Shown piece after piece: positions 38,206-46,514 of a stretch of DNA of 64,000 nucleotides. This DNA is from Burkholderiales bacterium (GTDB lineage Bacteria > Pseudomonadota > Gammaproteobacteria > Burkholderiales > Burkholderiaceae). The position numbers and the translations under genes are program-made. The notes below the pieces were generated by a model. That model had not been told where the DNA came from. It saw only the letters and a list, made by a program, of their open reading frames with translations, and did not search any database. Position 1 is the first letter of the stretch, and every line of letters begins with the position of its first letter. The stretch covers positions 1 through 64,000 of the forward strand of contig JAMFSK010000197.1 in assembly GCA_026225235.1 (NCBI GenBank), given 5' to 3'.

Positions 38206-40815
38206 TTACTCAGTCGCTTCGTCGGCACCGGTTTCCGACTCACCTTCAGCCTCAACGTCCGCGTCAGTTTCCGCGACTTGCTGGAGGCCCGAAAGGCGGG
38301 TGCCTTCGTCGAGGCTGATGAGTGTAACACCTTGCGTTGCGCGGCCCATTTCGCGAACTTCGGAGACTCGCGTACGAATCAATACACCCGAGGTCGTGAT
38401 GAGCATGATTTCGGCGTCCGCATCGACCAGCGTCGCGGCGACCACCTTGCCGTTGCGCTCGCTCGTCTGGATCGCGATCATGCCCTTGGTGCCACGGCCG
38501 TGGCGCGTATATTCGCCGATCGGCGTGCGCTTGCCGAAACCGTTCTCGGTCGCGGTCAGCACCGACTGGTTCTCGTCGCCGGCCACCAGCATCGCGATGA
38601 CCTGCTGGCCTTCCTCGAGCTGCATGCCACGGACACCGCGCGCTTCGCGGCCCATCGGACGCACATCGTTCTCGTCGAAGCGCACGGCCTTGCCCGAATC
38701 CGAGAACAGCATCACATCGTGCTGGCCATCGGTAATCGCCGCACCGATCAGGAAGTCGCCATCGTCGAGATTGACGGCGATGATGCCCTTCTTGAGCGGA
38801 CGCGAGAAGGCTTCGAGTGGCGTCTTCTTAACCGTGCCGAGCGAGGTTCCCAGGAATACATAACGATCGGCCGAGAACTCGCGAACCGGCAGCACGACGT
38901 TGATCTTCTCGCCGTCGGCCAGCGGGAACATGTTCACGATCGGGCGTCCGCGCGAGTTGCGCGAGCCTTGCGGCACTTCGTAGACCTTGACCCAATAGAC
39001 GCGGCCGCGATTCGAGAAGCACAGGATGTGATCGTGGGTGTTCGCGATGAACAGCGTTTCGATCCAGTCGTCTTCCTTCATTGAAATCGCCTGCTTGCCG
39101 CGCCCGCCGCGCTTTTGCGCGCGGTATTCGGACAGCGGCTGCGACTTCACATACCCCGCGTGCGACATGGTCACGACCATATCCTGCGGGGTAATCAGGT
39201 CTTCGGTGTTCAGGTCGATCGCGTTGGGCTCGATCATCGAGCGGCGCGCATCGCCGAACTCCGTCTTGATGCGGACCATCTCTTCGCTGATGATCGTGCT
39301 GATCCGCTCGGGCTTGGCGAGAATATCCAGCAAGTCGGCGATCTGCTCCATCACCTCGCGGTATTCGCCGACGATCTTGTCTTGCTCGAGACCGGTCAGG
39401 CGTTGCAGACGCATTTGCAGGATTTCCTGCGCTTGCGTGTCCGACAGCCGGTAAAGGCCGTCAGTCTGCATGCCGAACGCGGGGTTCAGCCCTTCCGGAC
39501 GGAACGCTTCTCTGCCGCCCGCGCCGATGGTCTCGCCGCGCGCCAGCATTTCGCGCACGAGCGACGAATCCCACGAGCGCGACATCAGTTCCTGCTTCGC
39601 GATCGGCGGCGTCGGTGCGTTCTTGATCAGGGCGATGAAATCATCGATGTTCGCGAGCGCGACAGCGAGACCTTCGAGCACGTGACCGCGTTCGCGCGCC
39701 TTGCGCAGCTCGAACACGGTGCGCCGCGTAACCACTTCGCGGCGGTGCGTCAGGAAATTCTCAATGATCTGCTTGAGATTGAGCAGCCGCGGCTGGCCAT
39801 CGACCAGGGCGACCATGTTCATCCCGAACGTGTCCTGCAGCTGCGTGTTCTTATACAGGTTGTTCAGTACGACTTCCGGCACTTCGCCGCGCTTGAGTTC
39901 GATCACGACGCGAATACCGCTCTTGTCGGACTCATCACGCAGATCGGAGATGCCCTCGATCTTCTTCTCGTTAACCAGTTCGGCGATCCGCTCGAGCAGC
40001 GTGCGCTTGTTCACCTGGAACGGCAGCTCATCGACGATGATCGCTTCGCGCTGACCGCGGTCGATTTCTTCAAAGTGCGTGCGTGCTCGCATCACGATAC
40101 GGCCGCGACCGGTCCGATATCCTTCGCGCACACCCGAAATGCCATAGATGATGCCGGCGGTCGGGAAATCCGGTGCGGGAATGATCTCGATCAGTTCGTC
40201 GATGCTCGCTTCCGGATACTTCAGCAGATGCTGGCAGGCGTCGAGCACCTCGCTCAGGTTGTGCGGAGGAATGTTGGTCGCCATGCCGACCGCGATACCC
40301 GACGAGCCATTGATCAACAGATTAGGTATACGAGCCGGCAGAACCAGCGGCTCGTTTTCGCTGCCGTCGTAGTTCGGCGCGAAATCGACGGTTTCCTTGT
40401 CGATGTCGGCGAGCAGCTCGTGGCCGATCTTCGCCATGCGAATTTCGGTGTACCGCATCGCCGCGGCATTGTCGCCGTCCATCGAGCCAAAGTTGCCCTG
40501 GCCGTCAACCAGCATGTAGCGCAGCGAGAACCACTGCGCCATGCGCACGATCGTGTCGTAAATCGAGGCATCGCCGTGCGGGTGATACTTACCCATCACA
40601 TCGCCGACGATACGCGCCGACTTCTTGTGAGCGCGGTTCCAGTCGTTGTTCTGCTCGTGCATCGCGAACATCACGCGGCGGTGCACGGGCTTCAGGCCGT
40701 CGCGGACATCTGGCAACGCGCGTCCGACAATCACGCTCATCGCGTAATCGAGGTACGACCGGCGCATTTCCTCCTCAAGGGAGATCGGCAAAGTCTCTTT
40801 CGCGAATTGATCCAT
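38206..40815 (-). CDS. gyrA: DNA gyrase subunit A
   Basis: Type II topoisomerase subunit that breaks and rejoins DNA during negative supercoiling. The catalytic tyrosine is Y122 in [10 protein letters not shown]. The C-terminal wrapping domain has the GyrA box QKRGGRGKQ and six beta-pinwheel blades, then an acidic tail. 869 aa. In the quinolone region the sequence is [10 protein letters not shown], i.e. Ala at position 83 (E. coli numbering) with Asp87 kept; Burkholderia normally has Thr83. AGGAATA precedes the ATG. Confidence 0.98.
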   Translation of the reverse strand: MDQFAKETLPISLEEEMRRSYLDYAMSVIVGRALPDVRDGLKPVHRRVMFAMHEQNNDWNRAHKKSARIVGDVMGKYHPHGDASIYDTIVRMAQWFSLRYMLVDGQGNFGSMDGDNAAAMRYTEIRMAKIGHELLADIDKETVDFAPNYDGSENEPLVLPARIPNLLINGSSGIAVGMATNIPPHNLSEVLDACQHLLKYPEASIDELIEIIPAPDFPTAGIIYGISGVREGYRTGRGRIVMRARTHFEEIDRGQREAIIVDELPFQVNKRTLLERIAELVNEKKIEGISDLRDESDKSGIRVVIELKRGEVPEVVLNNLYKNTQLQDTFGMNMVALVDGQPRLLNLKQIIENFLTHRREVVTRRTVFELRKARERGHVLEGLAVALANIDDFIALIKNAPTPPIAKQELMSRSWDSSLVREMLARGETIGAGGREAFRPEGLNPAFGMQTDGLYRLSDTQAQEILQMRLQRLTGLEQDKIVGEYREVMEQIADLLDILAKPERISTIISEEMVRIKTEFGDARRSMIEPNAIDLNTEDLITPQDMVVTMSHAGYVKSQPLSEYRAQKRGGRGKQAISMKEDDWIETLFIANTHDHILCFSNRGRVYWVKVYEVPQGSRNSRGRPIVNMFPLADGEKINVVLPVREFSADRYVFLGTSLGTVKKTPLEAFSRPLKKGIIAVNLDDGDFLIGAAITDGQHDVMLFSDSGKAVRFDENDVRPMGREARGVRGMQLEEGQQVIAMLVAGDENQSVLTATENGFGKRTPIGEYTRHGRGTKGMIAIQTSERNGKVVAATLVDADAEIMLITTSGVLIRTRVSEVREMGRATQGVTLISLDEGTRLSGLQQVAETDADVEAEGESETGADEATE

Positions 40816-40872
40816 TATTCCTGTCTATTCCAGAACATCTGGCACGGGCAAGCCCGGACGCACAAGCTGTCG

Positions 40873-40900
40873 ATTCTAGCATGCGGCAGACTGACGCCAA
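40873..40900 (-). promoter_or_regulatory. Sigma-70-like promoter of gyrA
   Basis: Minus-strand TTGGCG (40895-40900), 16-nt spacer, TAGAAT (40873-40878). The predicted start lies about 50 nt before the gyrA ATG. Confidence 0.5.
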
Positions 40901-41182
40901 CGCGGCGGGGGGTGCAGGCGGACCACAGACGGGAACTTCGCCGCTTGCGGGGGTCCGGGTGCGCGCGTAGAGTGCAAAACGGAGAAAAAGTTCTGCAAGC
41001 CGCGCAAGTTTCGCGGTAGGATGACGGCCGCACGGGATGTTGCTTAGGTGCCACATGAGTTCCCGGCACTCTGTCGTATAAGGACTTTTTTGGCGAGTGC
41101 AGTTTGCTTCATGGCAGAATGCCCGCACAAGTCCGGGATTGGTCAGAGTGTAAACGACGCTTTTTTTGATAAACGGCGATGT

Positions 41183-41188
41183 TATACT
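41183..41188 (+). promoter_or_regulatory. -10 element of ompA
   Basis: TATACT, 76 nt before the ompA ATG. The matching -35 position is only a T-run (CTTTTT), so the element is supported by its position and -10 quality. Confidence 0.45.
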
Positions 41189-41264
41189 CCGAGCAATGTC
41201 TGACTCGTCTTGGTCACCAAGCTCGCAGTAAACCTGCGGTAATCTCAATTTCGAGAGGAGAAAT

Positions 41265-41915
41265 ATGAAAAAACTTTCAAAGCTCGCGTTCATTGCAGCT
41301 ACCGCAGTTATGGCTGCATCCGCAATGGCACAATCGGTACCCGCATCGCGGCAAGCCGTGAATGATAACTGGGTGAACGGCACGGGCGAATGGGTGTGGA
41401 TGAACGGCACCAACGAACTCTGCTGGCGCAACGGTTTCTGGACCCCGGCAACCGCCAACGCGAAGTGCGATGGCGCGCTGGTTGCCCAGGCACCGGCTCC
41501 GGCGCCCGCACCGGCACCGGCTCCGGCACCGGTCATCACGAGCCAGAAGGTCACCTTCCAAGCTGACACGCTGTTCGACTTCGACAAGGCTGTTCTGAAG
41601 CCCGAAGGCAAGGCGAAGCTGGATGATCTGGCATCGAAGATCGGCGACGTGAACCTCGAAGTCGTTGTGGCAACGGGCTACACGGACAAGATCGGTTCGG
41701 ACAAGTACAACGATCGTCTGTCGCTGCGTCGCGCTCAAGCTGTCAAGGCATACCTGGTCAGCAAGGGCATCGAAGCCAACCGTATCTATACGGAAGGCAA
41801 GGGCAAGCGTAACCCGGTCGTCACGGACTGCGCACAGAAGAACCGCAAGGCTCTGATCGCCTGCCTCGCGCCGAATCGTCGCGTGGAAGTCGAAGTGGTC
41901 GGCACCTCGAAGTAA
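41265..41915 (+). CDS. ompA: OmpA-family outer-membrane protein
   Basis: 216-aa exported protein. Signal peptide residues 1-22 (MKKLSKLAFIAATAVMAASAMA); a short conserved segment NGTGEWVWMNGTNELCWRNGFW typical of Burkholderiales OmpA; a Pro-Ala hinge (APAPAPAPAPAP, about 75-88); then a peptidoglycan-binding OmpA C-terminal domain with VTFQADTLFDFDKAVLKPEGK and TGYTDKIGSDKYNDRLSLRRAQ. It lacks the eight-stranded barrel of E. coli OmpA, so it is a small periplasmic or anchored protein. A Cys pair near residues 186 and 196 could form a disulfide. AGGAG gives a strong ribosome site; a terminator follows. Confidence 0.95.
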   Translation: MKKLSKLAFIAATAVMAASAMAQSVPASRQAVNDNWVNGTGEWVWMNGTNELCWRNGFWTPATANAKCDGALVAQAPAPAPAPAPAPAPVITSQKVTFQADTLFDFDKAVLKPEGKAKLDDLASKIGDVNLEVVVATGYTDKIGSDKYNDRLSLRRAQAVKAYLVSKGIEANRIYTEGKGKRNPVVTDCAQKNRKALIACLAPNRRVEVEVVGTSK

Positions 41916-41931
41916 GTCGCTGCCGCACCGC

Positions 41932-41960
41932 AAAAGCCCCGCTTCGGCGGGGCTTTTTTT
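41932..41960 (+). terminator. Intrinsic terminator of ompA
   Basis: Stem AAAGCCCCGC / GCGGGGCTTT closed by a TTCG tetraloop and followed by seven or more T. It ends 17-45 nt after the ompA stop. Confidence 0.95.
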
Positions 41961-42213
41961 GTCCTGCTTTTGTCTGCCCCCTCCCTGCACCCGTTGGGCG
42001 ACCTGCTTCGCTGGCGGCTCGTGCCCCCCTTCATACTCCTGTCACATCCACCTTCACGGCCCTTCGCGCAGTGCCGCTTCGTGCCCCTGCTTGACCTCCC
42101 TGCGCTGCCCCGCTTTTCGTGCCTCATCTTCGGACTCAGGAGAAACCCTTCCCAGAAGGAAAATCCACTTCTCGCTGACGCTCTCTTCTTTCACAAAAAT
42201 TAAGCGAGCTTTC

Positions 42214-42232
42214 ATTGGCGAGCCAATTTTTT
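42214..42232 (+). terminator. Orphan intrinsic terminator-like hairpin
   Basis: ATTGGC-GA-GCCAAT followed directly by TTTTTT on the plus strand. ompA already has its own terminator 250 nt upstream, so the RNA stopped here is not identified. Confidence 0.55.
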
Positions 42233-42287
42233 ATACACCCGGATCTGTGCTTCAATTAACCCGTGCCGGGATTTACTCAGCCGAATC

Positions 42288-42293
42288 TATAAT
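42288..42293 (+). promoter_or_regulatory. Orphan TATAAT in AT-rich spacer
   Basis: Perfect -10 hexamer in an AT-rich stretch, with no clear -35 at normal spacing and no gene downstream on the plus strand before the ssrA terminator. It could drive a small RNA ending at about 42500-42511, or be chance. Confidence 0.25.
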
Positions 42294-42455
42294 CCGACGC
42301 TTCATCAATGTTTTGCGGCACGCGTATTAATAGAGAATTCTTAAGCGAGAATTAAGACGGTCTGCTCCGCGTTAAAAATTTAATTGTCGGATGATTACCC
42401 GCCGTAACAACTGCGAAACATTTGCATGAATGCGGGAAAATTAACCGGACCACCG

Positions 42456-42500
42456 AAAAAAAACAAAAAGGCCTCGCCGAAAAATGCCGGCAAGGCCTTT
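42456..42500 (-). terminator. Intrinsic terminator of ssrA
   Basis: Stem AAAGGCCTCGCCG / CGGCAAGGCCTTT (one C-A mismatch, 13 positions) with loop AAAAATGC; minus-strand T tract from the A-run 42456-42469. A plus-strand T-run also follows at 42506-42511, so it may act both ways. Confidence 0.85.
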
Positions 42501-42557
42501 GTGAATTTTTTGTGACAATCGGAATACCACCCCATGCATCGTAAGAAACGAGGCAAG

Positions 42558-42928
42558 TGGTGGAGGCGGCGGGAATCGAACCCGCGTCCAGAAGTACTCC
42601 ACGACCAGTTCTACATGCTTAGTTCAGTCGTTTGATTTAACTGTACGGACGCGGACGAACACGCTGCCGGACGGCGATTCACTAAATTTTCGACCTTGGC
42701 GTCGTGACACCACCCAGGCTTATCTGACGTAAATGACCTCGCGCGGTCTTGCGACCGGTCTTGCAACCCTAGCCCGTCAGCGAGCTAGTGCGAGGACGGC
42801 TGCGGTTAAGCAGCCAGTGCGTACGTGTTGTCGTTCGCAGTTACTAATTTCCCATTGATTAACGAGGTGACGGGTCCTCGGCATGCCCTGAGCCGCTTTG
42901 CTACCCCTGTCGAAACCAGGTCGCCCCC
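42558..42928 (-). ncRNA. ssrA: Transfer-messenger RNA (tmRNA)
   Basis: Ribosome-rescue RNA, about 371 nt. The 5' end GGGGGCG (at 42928) pairs with CGCCTCC near the 3' end to form the acceptor stem, and CCA is encoded at 42558-42560. The T-arm GGTTCGATTCC is visible near the 3' end. The reading frame 42806-42838 gives the tag ANDNTYALAA followed by TAA, with GCG as the resume codon. Works with SmpB; the LAA end marks products for ClpXP. The tag is of Burkholderiales type. Confidence 0.96.
42806..42838 (-). other. tmRNA tag reading frame
   Basis: Minus-strand GCG AAC GAC AAC ACG TAC .. GCT GCT TAA encodes ANDNTYALAA. It ends in the ALAA degron. Confidence 0.93.
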
Positions 42929-43166
42929 ACGGTCGGGCCGCCCAACAACCTGGGCGGGTCCGACAGTCTAGCGCATATCGGTCGACCTTTGATAGGGGCA
43001 TATTGGGCCGCCCCGTAGGGCCGCACTGCAGGCTGGGTCGGCGTTCGCCGCCTTTTGGTTCCTCGGCGATTCTCAGGGCATCACATCATCATTCAACATG
43101 ATGGACAGGCCGAATCGCCAGCTCTACGATGGTCGTCCCTTCTCTCTGTCGAGCCCCCTTCTCGCC

Positions 43167-44351
43167 ATGTCACGTCCCACTCCGAGCGCCTGCCTGCCGA
43201 ATGACCTCCACGATGCGGTTCTGGTCGGCCGCGCCTGGCGTCCTGCCCCCATCGATGGCCCGTGTGTGATCGTTGTAAGAGATGGCCAGGTGGTCGACAT
43301 CACTGCCACCGTCCCAACCATGGCGGACCTGCTTGATCGCCCCGATGCCCTCGAAGTTGCCCGTCATGCGCCTGGCGACGCTCTCGGCCCGGTCGAAGCC
43401 CTGCTTGCGGCCAACCTCGGAGCCGGCGGGCGCGACCCGCACAGCCCGGCCTTGCTTGCGCCTTGCGACGTCCAGGCGATCAAGGCTTGTGGCGTGACAT
43501 TCGCCGTCAGCCTGCTCGAACGGGTGATTGAAGAACAGGCCGGCGGCGACGCGAGTAAGGCGCGCGAGGTGCGCGAGACCATCACACAGTTGATCGGTAC
43601 GGATCTGTCCAAGATCCGTCCTGGCTCGGAGGCCGCTGCCCGGCTCAAGGCTGAGCTCGAGCGACGTGGAGCTTGGTCGCAATATATGGAGGTCGGGATC
43701 GGCCCGGATGCGGAGGTGTTCTCGAAGTCGCAGCCAATGTCCTCGGTCGGTTTCGGCGACGATGTGGGCCTCTATCCGACGTCGAAATGGAACAACCCCG
43801 AGCCGGAGATCGTATTGGCGGTCAACGGGCGAGGCCAGATCGTCGGCGCGACGCTCGGCAACGACGTGAACCTGCGCGATATCGAAGGGCGCAGCGCGCT
43901 GTTGCTCGGCAAGGCGAAAGACAACAACGGCTCCTGTGCGATCGGCCCGTTCATTCGCCTGTTCGACGGCGGCTTCACGCTGGATTCGATCCGCGCGGCC
44001 AGCCTGTCGCTGCACATAGAAGGCGAAGACGGCTTTGAACTCGACGGCGTGAGCCATATGAGCGAGATCAGCCGCGACCCGGCCGACCTGGTGGCGCAGA
44101 CCTGCGGCGCGCACCACCAGTATCCCGACGGTTTTATGCTGTTTCTCGGCACCATGTTCTCGCCGATCAAGGATCGGGACACCGCAGGCGGGGGCTTCAC
44201 TCACCATCTCGGCGACGTCGTGACGATCGCAACGCCGTCGCTTGGCGCGCTCGTGAATACGGTGCGCCTCTCGACCGAGATTACGCCTTGGACGTTCGGG
44301 GTACGTGCGCTTTACCGGAGCCTGGCGGCCCGAGGACTGCTGGCGGCTTGA
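43167..44351 (+). CDS. Fumarylacetoacetate hydrolase (FAH) family protein
   Basis: 394-aa FAH-superfamily enzyme. The metal site is recognisable: EVFSKSQPMSSVG, then WNNPEPEIVLAVN with the E-x-E pair, and later DVNLRDIEG and KAKDNNGSCAIGPFI. Members hydrolyse or dehydrate 2-oxo acids such as acylpyruvates or 2-keto-3-deoxy sugar acids; this longer version resembles those annotated in sugar-acid breakdown, but no sugar genes are near. The start is uncertain: ATG 43167 (MSRPTPSACL) or an ATG at 43098; neither has a good ribosome site. It converges on gph. Confidence 0.82.
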   Translation: MSRPTPSACLPNDLHDAVLVGRAWRPAPIDGPCVIVVRDGQVVDITATVPTMADLLDRPDALEVARHAPGDALGPVEALLAANLGAGGRDPHSPALLAPCDVQAIKACGVTFAVSLLERVIEEQAGGDASKAREVRETITQLIGTDLSKIRPGSEAAARLKAELERRGAWSQYMEVGIGPDAEVFSKSQPMSSVGFGDDVGLYPTSKWNNPEPEIVLAVNGRGQIVGATLGNDVNLRDIEGRSALLLGKAKDNNGSCAIGPFIRLFDGGFTLDSIRAASLSLHIEGEDGFELDGVSHMSEISRDPADLVAQTCGAHHQYPDGFMLFLGTMFSPIKDRDTAGGGFTHHLGDVVTIATPSLGALVNTVRLSTEITPWTFGVRALYRSLAARGLLAA

Positions 44352-44486
44352 GCCGGTCTGACTGGCGACGGCACCTCGGCCGCCATTCGCACCTGAAGCA
44401 AGAGCCTGACTTGGGGACCCCACTCGAGGGCTCGACCCAAGGGCCTATCGCGGATGCCTTGATCACGCGCCTGGGAAGGCGCAGGT

Positions 44487-45212
44487 CTAAAACGACCCGC
44501 GCAGCACTTCGGCCAGATGCTCGGGAGAGTCGACGATGCAGTCTGCGTCCCAGGTGTGTGGCGCGGGACCCGTGCCGCAGTAACCGTATGCCGCCGCAAT
44601 GGTCATCATGCCGGCGGCCTTGCCGGCCTGAACATCGCGCAGGTCGTCGCCTACGTAGACGATAAGGCCGGGGCTCACACCCAACGCCACCGCCGCATGA
44701 AGCAGCGGCGCGGGATGCGGTTTCGAATGCGGCGTCGTATCGCCCGAAACGACACAGCTTGCGACTTCAGCCAGCCCGAGCTGCGCCACCAGCGGCTCAG
44801 TGAGGCGGCTCATCTTGTTGGTCACAATGCCCCAGCGCACATTGCGCGCCGACAGCTCGTCGAGCAGCGGCGAGATGCCAGGGAACAACGTCGTCTCGAT
44901 GCAGAGATCCGCCTCGTAATTCGCCAGGAACTCATCGCGCATCGCCGGAAAGGCGGGATCATCGGGACCGATGCCGAACGCGGCACCCAACAGCCCGCGC
45001 GCACCCGCTGAGGCGACCGGCCTGAACACATCTAGCGGCAGCAGTTCGAGGCCCCGCGCGTCGCGCATCTTGTTCGCGGCGGCCGCCAGATCTGGCGCCG
45101 TGTCGGCGAGCGTGCCGTCGAGATCGAACAGCACGGCACGCGCCGTCGTCAGCGACGACGCCAGGATCGGTTCGGGCAACGGGAACAGTTCAGGCGTATC
45201 GGCCTTTTCCAT
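44487..45212 (-). CDS. HAD phosphatase (phosphoglycolate phosphatase Gph / MupP-like)
   Basis: 241-aa HAD hydrolase. Motif I VLFDLDGTLADTAPDL (nucleophile Asp), motif II VTNK, Lys in SKPHP and motif IV VGDDLRD are intact with a helical C1 cap. Usually named Gph. Its position right after ubiG matches Pseudomonas mupP, shown to be the N-acetylmuramate-6-phosphate phosphatase of cell-wall recycling, so the real substrate could be MurNAc-6-P. The two cannot be separated from motifs alone. Eight nt separate it from ubiG. Confidence 0.88.
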   Translation of the reverse strand: MEKADTPELFPLPEPILASSLTTARAVLFDLDGTLADTAPDLAAAANKMRDARGLELLPLDVFRPVASAGARGLLGAAFGIGPDDPAFPAMRDEFLANYEADLCIETTLFPGISPLLDELSARNVRWGIVTNKMSRLTEPLVAQLGLAEVASCVVSGDTTPHSKPHPAPLLHAAVALGVSPGLIVYVGDDLRDVQAGKAAGMMTIAAAYGYCGTGPAPHTWDADCIVDSPEHLAEVLRGSF

Positions 45213-45220
45213 GAGCGCTC

Positions 45221-45919
45221 TCAGGCTTCCCGACGGCAGGACAGCATGTAGTTGATGCTGGTGTCACCCGACACTTCGAACTGCTTGGTGATCGGATGGT
45301 AGGTGATACCTTTGAACTCGCTCGGCTGAAGATCTGCGCGGCGGGCAAAGCCCGCCAGTTCCGCGGGCCGAATAAAGCGCGCGTAATCGTGCGTGCCGCG
45401 CGGCAGCATCCTCGCCACGTACTCCGCGCCGACCACCGCGAACAAATAAGACTTGAGATTGCGATTCAAGGTCGAAAAGAAGACCCAGCCGCCGGGTTTG
45501 ACGAGCGCGGCGCATGCGGCGACGATCGCGGCAGGGTCGGGCACGTGTTCGAGCATCTCCATGCAGGTCACGACATCGAAGGAGGCCGGCTCACGCGCGG
45601 CGATCGCCTCGGCGGCAATCTCCTCATAGTCGACGGCGATGCCGCTATCCAGACTATGCAAGTCCGCCACGCCGAGCGCCTCCGTCGAGAGATCGATCCC
45701 CTTGACGTGTGCGCCCAGGGCCGACATCGACTCAGCCAGGATCCCGCCACCGCAGCCGATATCGAGTACCCGTTTGCCCGCCAGCCGCGCCTGAGAATCG
45801 ATCCACTTCAGACGCAGCGGATTGAGCTCATGCAATGGCTTGAATTCGGCCCGCGGATCCCACCAGCGATGGGCGAGCTCGCTGAATTTCTGCAATTCAT
45901 GGGGATCGGCATTGGTCAT
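45221..45919 (-). CDS. ubiG: Ubiquinone biosynthesis O-methyltransferase
   Basis: SAM-dependent methyltransferase carrying out both O-methylations in ubiquinone synthesis. Motif [41 protein letters not shown] and [13 protein letters not shown] are all canonical. 232 aa from the ATG at 45919. Upstream in-frame ATGs (45952) are excluded because a good promoter ends there, so the transcript would start after them. Forms an operon with the HAD phosphatase gene. Confidence 0.96.
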   Translation of the reverse strand: MTNADPHELQKFSELAHRWWDPRAEFKPLHELNPLRLKWIDSQARLAGKRVLDIGCGGGILAESMSALGAHVKGIDLSTEALGVADLHSLDSGIAVDYEEIAAEAIAAREPASFDVVTCMEMLEHVPDPAAIVAACAALVKPGGWVFFSTLNRNLKSYLFAVVGAEYVARMLPRGTHDYARFIRPAELAGFARRADLQPSEFKGITYHPITKQFEVSGDTSINYMLSCRREA

Positions 45920-45955
45920 GGGCAGTGGAGGCAAAAAAAGGACGTCGGACATGCC

Positions 45956-45984
45956 AGTATATCGGCGCAGTCGCAGGCTCGCAA
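45956..45984 (-). promoter_or_regulatory. Sigma-70-like promoter of ubiG
   Basis: Minus-strand TTGCGA (45979-45984), 17-nt spacer, TATACT (45956-45961). Predicted transcription start is near 45949, giving a leader of about 30 nt. Confidence 0.65.
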
Positions 45985-46063
45985 AATGAGGCACCGGGTG
46001 GCCGGGGGCCGATGCTAAGATTTTGCGCATCGCTTTTCAGCCCTGTCCACTCAAAGGGACGCA

Positions 46064-46447
46064 ATGCTCCTTTCAATCCTTGCAGTTGCACTCGGGGGCG
46101 CGGCGGGTTCATTGCTGCGTTGGGTGCTCGGCGTGCGCTTCAACGCGAGCTTCCCGGACGTCCCCCTCGGCACCCTGCTGGCCAACCTTTCGGCGGGCTA
46201 CGTGATCGGCCTCGCCATCGCGTTTTTTGCCCGCTATCCGGCTGTGCCGATGGAATGGCGCCTGTTCGTGATCACCGGGGTGCTCGGTGGCCTGTCGACC
46301 TTCTCGACGTTTTCAGCCGAAGTCACCTCGCATTTGCAGGCTGGCCGGGTCGGCTGGGCACTTGGCGAAATCGCGGTCCACGTGATCGGCTCGGTTTCGA
46401 TGACCATGCTCGGCATTCTGACCATCACCCTTCTGCTTAAGCGATAA
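46064..46447 (+). CDS. crcB: Fluoride channel CrcB/Fluc
   Basis: 127-aa small membrane protein forming dual-topology dimers that export fluoride. Four helices; [10 protein letters not shown] near the N-terminus, [14 protein letters not shown] with the essential Asn, and [12 protein letters not shown] with the Phe-box and Na-site residues are all present. No crcB-type fluoride riboswitch is recognisable in the short leader. Divergent from ubiG. Confidence 0.96.
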   Translation: MLLSILAVALGGAAGSLLRWVLGVRFNASFPDVPLGTLLANLSAGYVIGLAIAFFARYPAVPMEWRLFVITGVLGGLSTFSTFSAEVTSHLQAGRVGWALGEIAVHVIGSVSMTMLGILTITLLLKR

Positions 46448-46514
46448 CTCGGCATAAGTCCGCATCAAGATCGGCGCGCCGACCGGGACTTGTGTTCTCG
46501 GCCGCTTGGCCGCC

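Larger units (their letters stand above)
40816..41264. other. gyrA-ompA divergent intergenic region
   Basis: 449 nt without a supportable gene. It contains a gyrA promoter near the left end and an ompA promoter near the right end. The middle holds only short frames with unremarkable composition; I see no RNA gene in it. Confidence 0.6.
41961..42454. other. Gene-poor spacer between ompA and ssrA
   Basis: Two parts. From 41961 to about 42190 the plus strand is strikingly pyrimidine-rich; from about 42190 to 42540 it is clearly AT-rich against the rest of the window. No frame here looks coding. It holds an unassigned terminator (42214-42232), a TATAAT hexamer (42288-42293) and a direct/inverted repeat cluster around 42332-42355 (GAGAATT twice; CTTAA..TTAAG). 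Confidence 0.6.

Noticed and set aside
40775-41611. 278-codon minus-strand frame spanning the gyrA-ompA gap
   Set aside because: It begins inside ompA antisense, mirrors the OmpA Pro-Ala hinge, and crosses both promoters; not a gene.
41959-42330. 123-codon plus-strand frame after ompA
   Set aside because: Starts inside the ompA terminator T-run, has no ribosome site, and follows the pyrimidine bias of the DNA (Cys/Pro/Ser-rich).
42308-42355. 15-codon frame MFCGTRINREFLSEN after the TATAAT at 42288
   Set aside because: Too short, no Shine-Dalgarno, no similarity; kept only as a possible part of an RNA candidate.
41961-42557. Second copy of the ssrA 3' end marking a genomic island
   Set aside because: I searched by eye for the T-arm/acceptor sequence and found only the ssrA copy itself; no integrase gene is present.
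45985-46063. Fluoride riboswitch before crcB
   Set aside because: The leader lacks the conserved crcB-motif pseudoknot sequences.
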